This document shows positions 54,304 to 62,383 of a DNA stretch of 64,000 nucleotides, piece after piece; the first letter of the stretch is position 1; each line of letters starts with the position of its first letter. Below the pieces are notes generated by a model, which worked only from the letters and a program-made list of their open reading frames with translations, ran no database searches and was not told where the DNA came from. This DNA comes from Bittarella massiliensis (ex Durand et al. 2017) (lineage in GTDB: Bacteria > Bacillota > Clostridia > Oscillospirales > Ruminococcaceae), in the NCBI RefSeq assembly GCF_001486165.1, contig NZ_LN908977.1, positions 1,182,177 to 1,246,176 of the forward strand, in the 5' to 3' direction. Both the position numbers and the translations under genes were made by a program.

Positions 54304-54797
54304 CACTGCTCCCCCTCCTCTCTCGCGCACTCGGGCTGTTCCAGGGCGCGGATCTGGTCGCGCAGCACGGCCGCCCGCTCAAAGTTCTGGCTCTCGACGG
54401 CCGCCTGCATCTCCTCCTTGAGGGCGGCCAGCTCGGCCGACCGGTCCTGCCGCGGGGCCAGGTGGGCCGAGTGGGGGATCTTTCCCTGGTGGGTCAAGTT
54501 GCCGTGGATCTTGCCCACCATCCGCGCCACGTCCTCGCCGAAGAAGTCGTAGCACTGGGCGCAGCCCAACTTCCCCTTCTCGGCGATCTGTTCAAAGGTG
54601 CTGCCGCAGCCCGGGCAGCGCCGCTGCACCTGGGGGGTATGCCCCTCCCCGAAGAGGGCCCCGGCGAGGATGCCGCCGCCCAAAAGCCCCATGTTGGCCA
54701 TACAGCTGGGGCAGAGGTGCAAAATGGTCTCCTGCCCGCCCGCCACCTGGCGGTAGCTGATCTGGGCCTGGTTTTTCTTGCAGATGTCACAGAGCAT
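54303..54797 (-). CDS. mcsA: McsA, activator of McsB
   Basis: A 164-residue zinc-binding adaptor that activates McsB. Cysteine pairs CDICKK, CPSC, CPGC and CAQC (within the first 90 residues) are the metal sites, and the C-terminal UVR motif LKEEMQAAVESQNFERAAVL binds partners. It lies 12 bp after ctsR. Confidence 0.95.
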   Translation of the reverse strand: MLCDICKKNQAQISYRQVAGGQETILHLCPSCMANMGLLGGGILAGALFGEGHTPQVQRRCPGCGSTFEQIAEKGKLGCAQCYDFFGEDVARMVGKIHGNLTHQGKIPHSAHLAPRQDRSAELAALKEEMQAAVESQNFERAAVLRDQIRALEQPECAREEGEQ

Positions 54798-54809
54798 ATC
54801 GCTTCCTCC

Positions 54810-55256
54810 TCACGCGTTGAGCAGCATGTTTTTAAACAGGGCCGCCCGCACCCGGTCGCGGCAGTCGGGGGGGCAGGGGCGCAGGGTCTTGTCGGACACC
54901 GCCGAGAGCATCAGCCGGGCGGTGTCCTCGCTCAAGATCTCCCGCTGGGCCAGATTTTTTAAGAGGATGCGGGCGGTGTTCTCGTCCAGCGCCTCGCCGA
55001 TGGAGTTGACCACGTGCATGATGAAATTCTGCGGCCCCACGGTGATGCGGGTGATGCGGATGTACCCCCCGCCCCCCCGGCGGCTCTCGATGGTGTAGCC
55101 CTGCTCCGGCGTAAAGCGGGAGGTGAGGACATAGTTGATTTGGCTGGGCACACAGCCGATCTCCCCGGCAAACTCGTTGCGCTGGATCTCGGCAATGCCG
55201 TCCTGCTCCTCCATCAGCTGGAGGATGCGCTGGGTGATCAAGTCGCTGATTTTCAT
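54810..55256 (-). CDS. ctsR: Class III heat-shock repressor CtsR
   Basis: Repressor of clp and mcs genes, released by heat and by McsB. The 148-residue protein has the N-terminal wHTH (QRNEFAGEIGCVPSQINYVL) with the thermosensing tetraglycine wing SRRGGGGYIRITRI (about 62-75). First gene of the operon; two CtsR-like operators flank its promoter. Ribosome site AAGGGGAA is weak. Confidence 0.96.
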   Translation of the reverse strand: MKISDLITQRILQLMEEQDGIAEIQRNEFAGEIGCVPSQINYVLTSRFTPEQGYTIESRRGGGGYIRITRITVGPQNFIMHVVNSIGEALDENTARILLKNLAQREILSEDTARLMLSAVSDKTLRPCPPDCRDRVRAALFKNMLLNA

Positions 55257-55305
55257 CGTTCCCCTTCCCCTTTCTGGGCCTCGTCTCTATCTCTATGCAA
55301 TAGGA

Positions 55306-55361
55306 GCTGACTTTATCTGACCTTATGAAATCAGTATACTCATAAGTCAGGAAAAGTCAAA
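55306..55361 (-). promoter_or_regulatory. ctsR promoter with two CtsR operators
   Basis: On the minus strand TTGACT (55360-55355) and TATACT (55338-55333) have a 16-bp spacer. Overlapping the -35 box is AGTCAGG-AAA-AGTCAAA (55345-55361 on the plus strand) and, downstream of the -10, GGTCAGA-TAA-AGTCAGC (minus, 55322-55306). Both fit the 7-3-7 CtsR heptad-repeat operator, in opposite orientation. Autoregulation is the expected result. Confidence 0.88.
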
Positions 55362-55431
55362 GTATCAAATATTGGAAATAGCTCTCCCACGCGCCCATTT
55401 TTGAGACCGTTTGCCCTTTTTCGCCTTCTGA

Positions 55432-55464
55432 CAAAAAAAGCGGGCGCTTCACCAGCGCCCGCTC
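55432..55464 (-). terminator. Intrinsic terminator of the CofE-like operon
   Basis: GCGGGCGC and GCGCCCGC pair around TTCACCA-type loop, with seven T on the minus strand, just after the GNAT gene and before the divergent-looking ctsR promoter region. Confidence 0.9.
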
Positions 55465-55475
55465 TCTCTTCTCTC

Positions 55476-55931
55476 TCACAGCTCTTTGAGCATGCTCACA
55501 TGGGGCCAGCCGTCCTTGGTAAAGGCTTTGCCCTGGGAGGTGTAGCCCGCCGCCTCGTAAAAACCCGCCGCCTGCACCTGGGCGTGCAGCAACAGCGAGC
55601 GGGCCCCCAGTTCGCGGGCCTTGCCCTCGGTCTCCTCCATCAGCAAAAGGCCCAGCTTCTGGCCCCGGCAGCTCTTCTTGACGCAGACCCGGCCGACGAT
55701 GTACTGCCCCGGCTCCTCTCCGGGAAAGAGGCGGCAGACAGCCACCGCCTCGCCGCCCCGGCGGACGATCAGGTGGTATGCGGTGTCGTCCACCTCGTCC
55801 ACCTCGATCTCGGCGAGAAAGTCCTGCTCGTAGGTAAAGACCTCCATCCGCAGGGCAAATCCGTCCTCCGCCCCCTCTTTGCCCCGGTGCCACTCGCACC
55901 GCAGGGCCTCGCTTTGCAGCTGTCTCGCCAT
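55476..55931 (-). CDS. GNAT family N-acetyltransferase (ElaA-like)
   Basis: A 151-residue GNAT. Motif A is YIVGRVCVKKSCRGQKLGLL (about 76-95) with the RGQKLG loop, and the C-terminal LLHAQVQAAGFYEAAGYTSQ is typical of ElaA/YjcF-type enzymes. ATG at 55931 follows GGGAGGG; an upstream ATG 12 codons earlier has no site. Third gene of the unit with the CofE-like and hypothetical genes; its acyl acceptor is unknown. Confidence 0.88.
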   Translation of the reverse strand: MARQLQSEALRCEWHRGKEGAEDGFALRMEVFTYEQDFLAEIEVDEVDDTAYHLIVRRGGEAVAVCRLFPGEEPGQYIVGRVCVKKSCRGQKLGLLLMEETEGKARELGARSLLLHAQVQAAGFYEAAGYTSQGKAFTKDGWPHVSMLKEL

Positions 55932-55966
55932 CTCAACGCCCTCCCCTTTTTCACGATTCCCCGCCA

Positions 55967-56509
55967 TTATAGCACAAAGGGAAGGCGGGGAAAAGGCGCG
56001 GGCAGTCTCACCCTGACTGGGCGGCCCGGCCGCTCCCTCGCGGCGACGTACTGGGCGGCAGAGACGAAGTTCTGGATGTCCTCTTCGTCCAGCTCCCGGA
56101 CGGCGCAGAGCTCCTCCCAGAGCAGGGTGCTCCCCTCCACCGTGAAAAGGCCGATGACCGTGTTGACGCCGACGAAGATCCTGCCGCCCACCCTTCCCTC
56201 GGGGGCCGAATCGCCGCTCTCCCCCTCACACAGGGTCTTTCTCGCCCCGCTGTTTTCCAGGTAAAAGGTCCGTGCGGCAGGGCGGGCGGCGGCCGGCAAT
56301 TTTTCGCGGCAGCAGGCATTTCCCAAAACGCTGCCGGTCACGCTACCGGCGGCCCACCCGTCGAACATTTCGGTCAGCTCATACCTGCCCTGCAGATAGC
56401 CAAGCAGCGCCCGCCCCGAGGCCCGGTCCGGCCGCAGCCGGTCGCGGTACCCCTCCCAAAGGGCCCGCCACTGCGCGGTCGTCTCTTTTGTCGGCTCTTC
56501 TGTGACCAC
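55967..56509 (-). CDS. Hypothetical protein
   Basis: A 180-residue cytosolic protein with no recognised domain. GTG at 56509 is used because GAGGGAGGG lies nine nt before it; the frame is open 13 codons more without a site. The N-terminal half is helical and charged (QWRALWEGYRDRLRPDRAS); a central segment with IFVGVNTVIGLFTVEGSTL is beta-like. It lies 55 bp after the CofE-like gene and 35 bp before the GNAT gene, so all three appear co-transcribed. Confidence 0.65.
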   Translation of the reverse strand: MVTEEPTKETTAQWRALWEGYRDRLRPDRASGRALLGYLQGRYELTEMFDGWAAGSVTGSVLGNACCREKLPAAARPAARTFYLENSGARKTLCEGESGDSAPEGRVGGRIFVGVNTVIGLFTVEGSTLLWEELCAVRELDEEDIQNFVSAAQYVAARERPGRPVRVRLPAPFPRLPFVL

Positions 56510-56564
56510 GGCGCACCACCCTCCCTCTGTTTTTTCCCGCCATAACACACCGGGCCCTGCCCTG

Positions 56565-57323
56565 CTACCCCCGGCGGAGGATCCCCATGGGGGTCTGCTC
56601 GCTGCACTGGCCCAGGGGGTTGTCCCGCAGCAGGGAGCGCAGGTGCGCCCGGTCCATCCGCCGGTCGGAGACCCCGAGGATCTCGCCCCCCAGGTCGTTG
56701 AGGTCCACCACCGCTACCGCACAGCCCAGGGCCTGGGCCAGCTCTTCGGCCACCCCGTCGGGGCGGAGGGGGCCCAGCACCACATAGCGGTTGTAGGGGG
56801 GCAGGGTGTTGGGGCAGGGGCCGTCGATGCTGGCCGCCCGATACCCCGCCACCCGATAAAACCAGCCCCGCTCCCCCAGCAGTTTCCCCACCGCCGAGAC
56901 CGCCGCCGCCAGCAGGATGCGGAGGGTGCCGCACTCCCGCAGGGCGCACTCCATGGTCTCAGGCATGGCCAGGCCGATGCCGTAGGGGGTACGGCGGACA
57001 AACCGGCTCAAAAAGCGGGCCAGAGGGCGGGGGTGGATCTCCTCCAGGGGGATGGCCCGCCGCTGGGTGCAGGCCACCGCCTTCTCGGTGACAAAGAGGA
57101 TGTCCCCCTTCTCGAGCAGCGGCCCGGCGTACCGGCGCGCCACCTGCACGATGTCGTCCCCCGCAGTGATGACGGGGGTGCGGATGCACAGCCGCCGATA
57201 GCGCATCCCCTGCCAGGTGATCTCCTCCTCCTTGTCGGGGTTGATGACGGTCCCCGCCACCGAGGCGGGGCGCTGTACCCCCTTTTCCCCGTCTCTCGAC
57301 TGCTCTTTTTCTCTCTCGTCCAT
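56565..57323 (-). CDS. CofE-like F420-0:gamma-glutamyl ligase family protein
   Basis: A 252-residue protein resembling CofE, the ligase that adds glutamate to coenzyme F420-0. GDILFVTEKAVACTQRRAIP and the FVRRTPYGIGLAMPETMECA region match the family pattern, as does YNRYVVLGPLRPDG with VVDLNDLGGEILGVSD (nucleotide and metal side). The enzyme family appears in bacteria with no F420, where the true acceptor is unknown. No other F420 gene is in the window. ATG at 57323 is 9-10 nt after GGAGCAG. Confidence 0.75.
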   Translation of the reverse strand: MDEREKEQSRDGEKGVQRPASVAGTVINPDKEEEITWQGMRYRRLCIRTPVITAGDDIVQVARRYAGPLLEKGDILFVTEKAVACTQRRAIPLEEIHPRPLARFLSRFVRRTPYGIGLAMPETMECALRECGTLRILLAAAVSAVGKLLGERGWFYRVAGYRAASIDGPCPNTLPPYNRYVVLGPLRPDGVAEELAQALGCAVAVVDLNDLGGEILGVSDRRMDRAHLRSLLRDNPLGQCSEQTPMGILRRG

Positions 57324-57459
57324 CTCTCGACTGCTCCTCTCCGGCCCAGGCGGGCCCGTTTCTCTTTGACAAGACCCATTCTAGCGCGGGCGGCGAAGCG
57401 GTGTTTTGAGGGGAGATGGAGAAAAAGTGGGGAATTGATGGAGGCTTTCTCAAGACTTG

Positions 57460-58100
57460 ACGGAAGGGGGTACCAAAACGGCCCAGAGATAGGCGGACGC
57501 AGCGGCAGGGAGAGGTGGAGCGGCAGAGGGCCGAGCGTTCCAGCGCGGAGAAACCGGCAAGAAGGGGGCCGATGTCCACGGCACGGAGAAATCGGCGAAA
57601 GGGAAGCCAGTGGCCATGATACAGGGGAACTGGCAAGAGAGCAGCCGGGAGGGGTGGTGCGAAAAACCCTGTAGGGCGGGCGGAAGCGGCGGTACAAAAA
57701 AGCGGCAGGGGGGCTACCCAATGCGATTGCACAGGGAAACTGGCGAGAGCATACCCAGCGCCGCAGCGCGGGGAAAGCAATGAGAGGATGTCCGGGAGAC
57801 GGGAGGGCACAGGGAAATCGGCAGGAGGGCGACTGGGCGCTGCCGCGCAGGAAAATCGGCAAGAAGAGGGGCTGGGAATGGGGGCTGGGGAAACCAATGG
57901 GAGGCTGCTCGAGAGCGGCGGCGCCGGAAAGCCAGCGGAACGGCGCCCGGGAGGGGTCGCGCAAAAAATCGGCAAGCGGGGATGAGAGCGGCAGCGCGGG
58001 AAAACCGCGGGAGGAGAACCGGGAGAGGCGGCACGGAAAAGGCAGCAGGAACTCTGCCGAGGGGGGATGGCGCGGGAACCCCCTTGAGCAGACGACGCGG
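57460..58100. repeat. Degenerate tandem repeat block, about 38-bp period
   Basis: A motif of the type GCGC-GG-GAAA-YCGGCAAG-AGG recurs with cores at 57551, 57589, 57628, 57664, 57699, 57737, 57774, 57815, 57853, 57891, 57928, 57966, 58002, 58038 and 58076, i.e. spacings of 35-41 bp (mean near 38). Copies are heavily diverged, so no two are identical. The period is not a multiple of three, so each unit shifts frame and the open frames on the minus strand are not repeat proteins. Function unknown. Confidence 0.85.
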
Positions 58101-58179
58101 AAGCGAGACCGGCCAAAAAGGCCGGGCTGCAAAGAGAGCGGGCAGCTGCCCCATTCGGCAACCGCCCGCTCCTCTTTAT

Positions 58180-59334
58180 CTATCTCGCCGGTCCTGATGG
58201 CCCCCCGCCGGTCCCCACCGGCAGGTCGACGGTGAAGGCGATGCGCCCACCCCCGCTCTCGGCCCGGATATCCCCCCCGTGGCGCTGCACGATGTCCCGG
58301 GCGATGGCCAGCCCCAACCCCGCGCCGCCGGTGGCCGTCTGCCGGGAGGCGTCGAGCCGGTAAAACTTCTCAAAGATCGCCTCCAGCTTTTCCTGGGGAA
58401 TGTCGCCGGCGTTCTCAAAGCAGACAGAGACCCTCTCCCCTGTCCGATTGCCGAAGATGTGGATGTCGCCCTCCGGCGCGCCGTAGGCGACGGCGTTTTT
58501 GAGGAGGTTTTGAAAGACCCGGGCCATCTTGTCCGGGTCGACCCAGGCGCAGAGCGAGGGGGGGAGGTGCAGCCTCGCCTGCCGCCCCCCGGCGGCCAGC
58601 TGGGGGTAGGCCTCGTCGGCGACCTGTACCAGCATACAGCAGAGGTCCACCGGCTGGCGGGAAAGGGCCTCCTGTTGCAGCAGGTCCCGGGTGATTTCAA
58701 AGAATTCCCCCACCAGCCCCTCCAGGCGGCCGGCCTTTTCCAGGGCGATGCGGATGTACTTCTCCCGCTGCTGGGGGGGCATATCCGGCGCCTCGTCCAG
58801 CAAGCTCAAATAGCCGATGACCGAGGTGAGGGGGGTCTTGATGTCGTGGGCCAGGTAGAGCACCAGGTCGTTTTTGCGGCGCTCGGCCTCCCGCTCGGCG
58901 GCGGCGCTGCGCTCCAACTCGTCCTTGACCGCCCCCAGCTTCTCGGCCATAAAATCCAATTCGGGCGGGAGGACCAGATTTTCCCCCTTCCCGCCGGCCA
59001 GCCAGTCCACCCCGGCGATGATCTCGTCAAAGTAGCCGGTGAACCAGCTCAACAGCGCCCAGAAGAAGAGGAGGAAAAAGGCGACGATGGCCACCCCCAA
59101 AAAGATGTCCAGGTACTGGCGCACATAGTTGAAGTAGAGCCGGGCGGCGGTCTCCCAGCTGACCCCCAGGTAGGTGCTGATGCACCCGGCGATCCAGTTG
59201 CCGATTTTCCCCCGCCCGGCCGAGCGCAGCACCGCCACCGTCACCACCGCCAGCAGGGCTATGCCCAGCACCCGCCCGAACACCTTGCGCATCATCTGCC
59301 GATAGGGCTTTTGCCGCCAGCCGTTACCCCTCAA
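58180..59334 (-). CDS. VanS-like sensor histidine kinase
   Basis: A 384-residue membrane kinase. Two spans (LGIALLAVVTVAVLRSAG and IVAFFLLFFWALLSWF) frame an extracytoplasmic sensor of about 45 residues. The H box is VLYLAHDIKTPLTSVIGYLS with the phosphorylated His in AHDIKTP; N (FQNLLKNAVAYG), and G boxes (GGAGLGLAI) follow. Start TTG at 59334 lies inside the last codons of the response regulator gene with GGGGAGTGGGG before it, so it is coupled to the regulator. The signal is unknown; no van ligase genes are near. Confidence 0.9.
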   Translation of the reverse strand: MRGNGWRQKPYRQMMRKVFGRVLGIALLAVVTVAVLRSAGRGKIGNWIAGCISTYLGVSWETAARLYFNYVRQYLDIFLGVAIVAFFLLFFWALLSWFTGYFDEIIAGVDWLAGGKGENLVLPPELDFMAEKLGAVKDELERSAAAEREAERRKNDLVLYLAHDIKTPLTSVIGYLSLLDEAPDMPPQQREKYIRIALEKAGRLEGLVGEFFEITRDLLQQEALSRQPVDLCCMLVQVADEAYPQLAAGGRQARLHLPPSLCAWVDPDKMARVFQNLLKNAVAYGAPEGDIHIFGNRTGERVSVCFENAGDIPQEKLEAIFEKFYRLDASRQTATGGAGLGLAIARDIVQRHGGDIRAESGGGRIAFTVDLPVGTGGGPSGPAR

Positions 59335-60019
59335 TTTTATACCCCACTCCCCACACCGTCTTGATGTATTTCGGCCGCTCCACCGAGTCGCCCATCTTCT
59401 CGCGCAGGTGGCGGATGTGGGTGGCGATGGTGTTGTTGTTCTTGGTGAAATAGGCCTCGCCCCAAATTTGGGCGAAGAGCTGCTCTGAACCGACCACCCG
59501 CCCCCGCTCCTCGCAGAGGATCTGCAGGATGGCAAATTCGGTGGGGGTGAGCACCAGGGGCTTCCCGTCGAGGGTGCACTCGTGGGTGCCGGGGTCGACG
59601 GTCAGCCCGCCCCGCACCAGCAGCCCGTCAGGACGGGCGGCGGCGGGGTTGTAGCGGGTGTAGCGCCGCAGCTGCGCCTTGACGCGGGCCACCAGTTCCA
59701 GGGGGCGAAAGGGCTTGGTGACGTAGTCGTCGGCCCCCAGGGCAAAGCCGGTGATCTTGTCGGTCTCCTCCCCCTTGGCCGTCAGCAGAAGGATGGGAAA
59801 GGTGTGCTCCTCCCTGATTTGGCGGCAGAGGGCAAAGCCGTCCCCGTCGGGGAGCATCACGTCCAGCACCGCCAGGTCGATCTTCTCCCCGGCGATGCAG
59901 GCCAGGGCGTCTTTGGCCCGGTAAAAGGTCCGCACCGCAAAGCCCTCGTTTTTCAAGTACACCTCGATGAGGTCGGCGATCTCCCGCTCGTCGTCCACCA
60001 CCAACACCGTCTCGCCCAT
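59324..60019 (-). CDS. OmpR/VanR-like response regulator
   Basis: A 231-residue DNA-binding regulator. The receiver has VLVVDDE (5-11), phospho-Asp in DLAVLDVMLPDGDG, Thr/Ser in LLLTAKGEE and Lys in YVTKPF; the winged helix reads TPTEFAILQILCEERGRVVG and ending TVWGVGYKIEG. ATG at 60019 follows GGGGGA; two earlier in-frame ATGs have no site. First gene of the pair with the kinase. Confidence 0.93.
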   Translation of the reverse strand: MGETVLVVDDEREIADLIEVYLKNEGFAVRTFYRAKDALACIAGEKIDLAVLDVMLPDGDGFALCRQIREEHTFPILLLTAKGEETDKITGFALGADDYVTKPFRPLELVARVKAQLRRYTRYNPAAARPDGLLVRGGLTVDPGTHECTLDGKPLVLTPTEFAILQILCEERGRVVGSEQLFAQIWGEAYFTKNNNTIATHIRHLREKMGDSVERPKYIKTVWGVGYKIEG

Positions 60020-60146
60020 CTGCGCATCCCCCTCTTCTCCCATTTTCTCCATTGTACCAGAAAAGGGGGCGGATATTTATTGAGAATTTCTGTGTTTTTG
60101 CGAAATACGGCCCTCCTCCAAGCAGGCGGACTTTTTTGCATTTTGG

Positions 60147-60175
60147 TTGCACGGCGGGGAAAAATGGGGTATACT
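60147..60175 (+). promoter_or_regulatory. Promoter of the serS T-box transcript
   Basis: TTGCAC (60147-60152) and TATACT (60170-60175) with 17-bp spacing. Divergent from the two-component operon, whose start lies about 150 bp to the left. Confidence 0.8.
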
Positions 60176-60194
60176 GAAGGCAAGAAAACAGCAT

Positions 60195-60440
60195 TTCACA
60201 GCGACGACGGGAACTGCGGTCCGCGAATCCGCCCAGAGAGCCGGTGGTTGGTGCAAACCGGCGGGAGGGACGGGCCTTTCCACCCCCGAGCTGTCGGCGA
60301 CGAGCCGAAGGCCGGTGCCCTTTACCGCACCGTCGAGAGGCCGCCCCGCAGGGGCGAGCAATTTGGGTGGCAACGCGGAAGGAACGCCTTTCGTCCCAAC
60401 AGCGCCGAGAGGGCGGCTGGGGACGGGGGGCTTTTTTGTT
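60195..60440 (+). promoter_or_regulatory. Serine T-box leader of serS
   Basis: The leader has the AGAGAGCCGGTGGTTGGTGC stem I element (60234-60253), then AAACCGG, and later the canonical TGGGTGGCAACGCGG antiterminator segment (60363-60377). TTCGTCCC then pairs with GGGGACG in a terminator (about 60392-60427) followed by GGGGGGCTTTTTT. A TCC triplet at 60279-60281 within the specifier region fits tRNA-Ser recognition, read with caution. Uncharged tRNA-Ser should favour read-through to serS. Confidence 0.93.
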
Positions 60441-60475
60441 GCCCCACAGCTTTGAAAGAAGAGGAGAGAGAAGCG

Positions 60476-61759
60476 ATGCTGGACATCAATCTGCTGCGGC
60501 AGGACCCCCAGCGGGTCAAGGAGAACATCAAGAAAAAATTTCAGGAGGAAAAGCTGATCCTGGTGGACGAGGTGGTAAAGCTGGACCGGGAGTTCCGCGA
60601 GGCCAAGTCCCGGGGGGATCTGCTGCGCAGCCAGCGCAACTCCATCAGCAAGGAGATCGGCGCCCTGATGGGCAAGGGGCTCAAGGAAGAGGCCGAGAAG
60701 ACCAAGGCCAAGGTGGCCGCCATCGCCGGGGAGCTGAGCGAGCTCAAGGCCAAGGAGGAGGAGCTGACCCAGCAGATCCGCGAGCGGATGCTGGTCATCC
60801 CCAACCTGATCGACGACTCGGTCCCCATCGGCAAGGACGACAGCGAGAACGTGGAGATCGAGCGCTTCGGCGAGCCGGTGGTGCCTGACTTTGAGGTGCC
60901 CTATCACGTGGACATCATGGAGGGGCTCGACGGCATCGACCTGGACAGCGCCCGGCGCACCAGCGGCAACGGCTTTTACTACCTCAAGGGGGACATCGCC
61001 CGGCTGCACTCGGCCATCCTCTCCTACGCCCGGGACTTTATGATCGACCGGGGCTTCACCTACTATGTGCCCCCCTTCATGATCCGCAGCAACGTGGTCA
61101 CCGGGGTGATGAGCTTTGCCGAGATGGAGAACATGATGTACAAGATCGAGGGGGAGGACCTCTACCTCATCGGCACCAGCGAGCACTCGATGATTGGCAA
61201 GTTCATCGACACCATCCTCCCCGAGGCCGAGCTGCCCCAGGCCCTCACCAGCTACTCCCCCTGTTTCCGCAAAGAGGTGGGTGCCCACGGCATTGAGGAG
61301 CGGGGGGTCTACCGCATCCACCAGTTTGAAAAACAGGAAATGGTGGTGGTCTGCAAGCCCGAGGACAGCATGATGTGGTACGACAAGCTGTGGCAGAACA
61401 CCGTCGACTTCTTCCGCAGCCTGGACATCCCGGTGCGCACCCTGGAGTGCTGCTCGGGCGACCTGGCCGACCTGAAGGTCAAGAGCCTGGACGTGGAAGC
61501 CTGGTCCCCCCGCCAGAAAAAGTATTTCGAGGTGGGCAGCTGCTCCAACCTGGGCGACGCCCAGGCCCGGCGGCTGGGCATCCGCGTCAAGGGGGCCGAC
61601 GGGAAAAACTACTTCCCCCACACCCTCAACAACACGGTGGTGGCCCCGCCGCGGATGCTCATTGCCTATCTGGAAAACAACCTCCAGGCAGACGGCACCG
61701 TGGCCATCCCCCAGCCGCTGCGGATGTACATGGGCGGCAAGGACAAGCTGGAAAAATAG
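60476..61759 (+). CDS. serS: Serine--tRNA ligase
   Basis: SerRS charges tRNA-Ser. The 427-residue protein has an N-terminal coiled-coil arm (about 25-105: KAKVAAIAGELSELKAKEEE) and a class II catalytic domain: motif 2 SPCFRKEVGAHGIEERGVYR and motif 3 NNTVVAPPRMLIAYLENN (arginine in PPR), differing from the E. coli NGSGLAVGR form but a known variant. ATG at 60476 follows GAGGAGAG; earlier residues in the frame are antisense of the response regulator and T-box. Regulated by its T-box leader. Confidence 0.97.
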   Translation: MLDINLLRQDPQRVKENIKKKFQEEKLILVDEVVKLDREFREAKSRGDLLRSQRNSISKEIGALMGKGLKEEAEKTKAKVAAIAGELSELKAKEEELTQQIRERMLVIPNLIDDSVPIGKDDSENVEIERFGEPVVPDFEVPYHVDIMEGLDGIDLDSARRTSGNGFYYLKGDIARLHSAILSYARDFMIDRGFTYYVPPFMIRSNVVTGVMSFAEMENMMYKIEGEDLYLIGTSEHSMIGKFIDTILPEAELPQALTSYSPCFRKEVGAHGIEERGVYRIHQFEKQEMVVVCKPEDSMMWYDKLWQNTVDFFRSLDIPVRTLECCSGDLADLKVKSLDVEAWSPRQKKYFEVGSCSNLGDAQARRLGIRVKGADGKNYFPHTLNNTVVAPPRMLIAYLENNLQADGTVAIPQPLRMYMGGKDKLEK

Positions 61760-61772
61760 AGCGATCTGCCCA

Positions 61773-61808
61773 AGAGAGGGGCGCCGGTCTGGCGCCCCTC
61801 TCTTTTTT
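61773..61808 (+). terminator. Intrinsic terminator of serS
   Basis: AGAGAGGGGCGCC and GGCGCCCCTCTCT pair around GGTCT, with six T following. Confidence 0.93.
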
Positions 61809-62383
61809 GCGGCCATTTTCCCGTTTTCCCTCCGCCCTCCGCCGTTCCCTCTCGCCGGCAAAGGGCGGCGCCCGACGGTGGCGTGTCCACCCGGGCCTCT
61901 CCTCCTGCCTCCCGGACGGGCAAAACAGCGGGCCCGGCGGCAGGACGGGCAGAGAGGCTCGGCTGCACAGTTACCGATGGTCCCCCTGTCCGCCCCGAAA
62001 GCAAGCAGAGACACCGCCGCCTTGTTGGGACATCCCCGCCGCCCCCCCGAAAATCGCTGTACTGCGCCCAACGTCGGCCCTCACGGTGGGAGGGATCGGC
62101 CCACGCAAAAAGCCTCTTTTCCAGCGACGACAGCCGCTTCCGCAGCTCCACCGAAAAGCCCCTTCTCCCATATTTTTCGCGGGATCGCACAGGTCCGCTT
62201 GGCCCGCTGCAAGGCGACCCCCTCTCCTCCCTGTGCTCTTGCACAATTTCAGTCTCCACTTTTCTACACTGTCATAGAATGTTTCACAAACTCTTCACCG
62301 TTTTGTTTTTTATGCTATAATAGTAAAAAGGTTTTGTCGAAATCAGTCGATGTGGACAGCTCATCCATTCGGGAGGAGGGGCA
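61809..62383. other. Gene-free stretch before the lipoprotein family
   Basis: About 575 bp. A TATAAT (62316-62321) with a weak TTCACC (62294-62299) upstream is a possible promoter for the decayed lipoprotein gene. Nothing else was recognised. Confidence 0.5.

Noticed and set aside
57460-58100. CRISPR array
   Set aside because: No two units are identical, there are no unique spacers between conserved repeats, and no cas gene lies in the window.
56959-58161. Long minus-strand open frames over the repeat block (about 370-400 residues)
   Set aside because: Several frames of the same strand are open at once, the content is Pro/Leu/Arg-rich, there is no ribosome site, and the 38-bp period breaks any protein repeat. 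They are a by-product of GC-rich repeats.
58180-60019. VanRS glycopeptide-resistance locus
   Set aside because: The two-component pair resembles VanR/VanS, but no D-Ala-D-Lac ligase, dehydrogenase or dipeptidase gene lies nearby, so resistance cannot be claimed.
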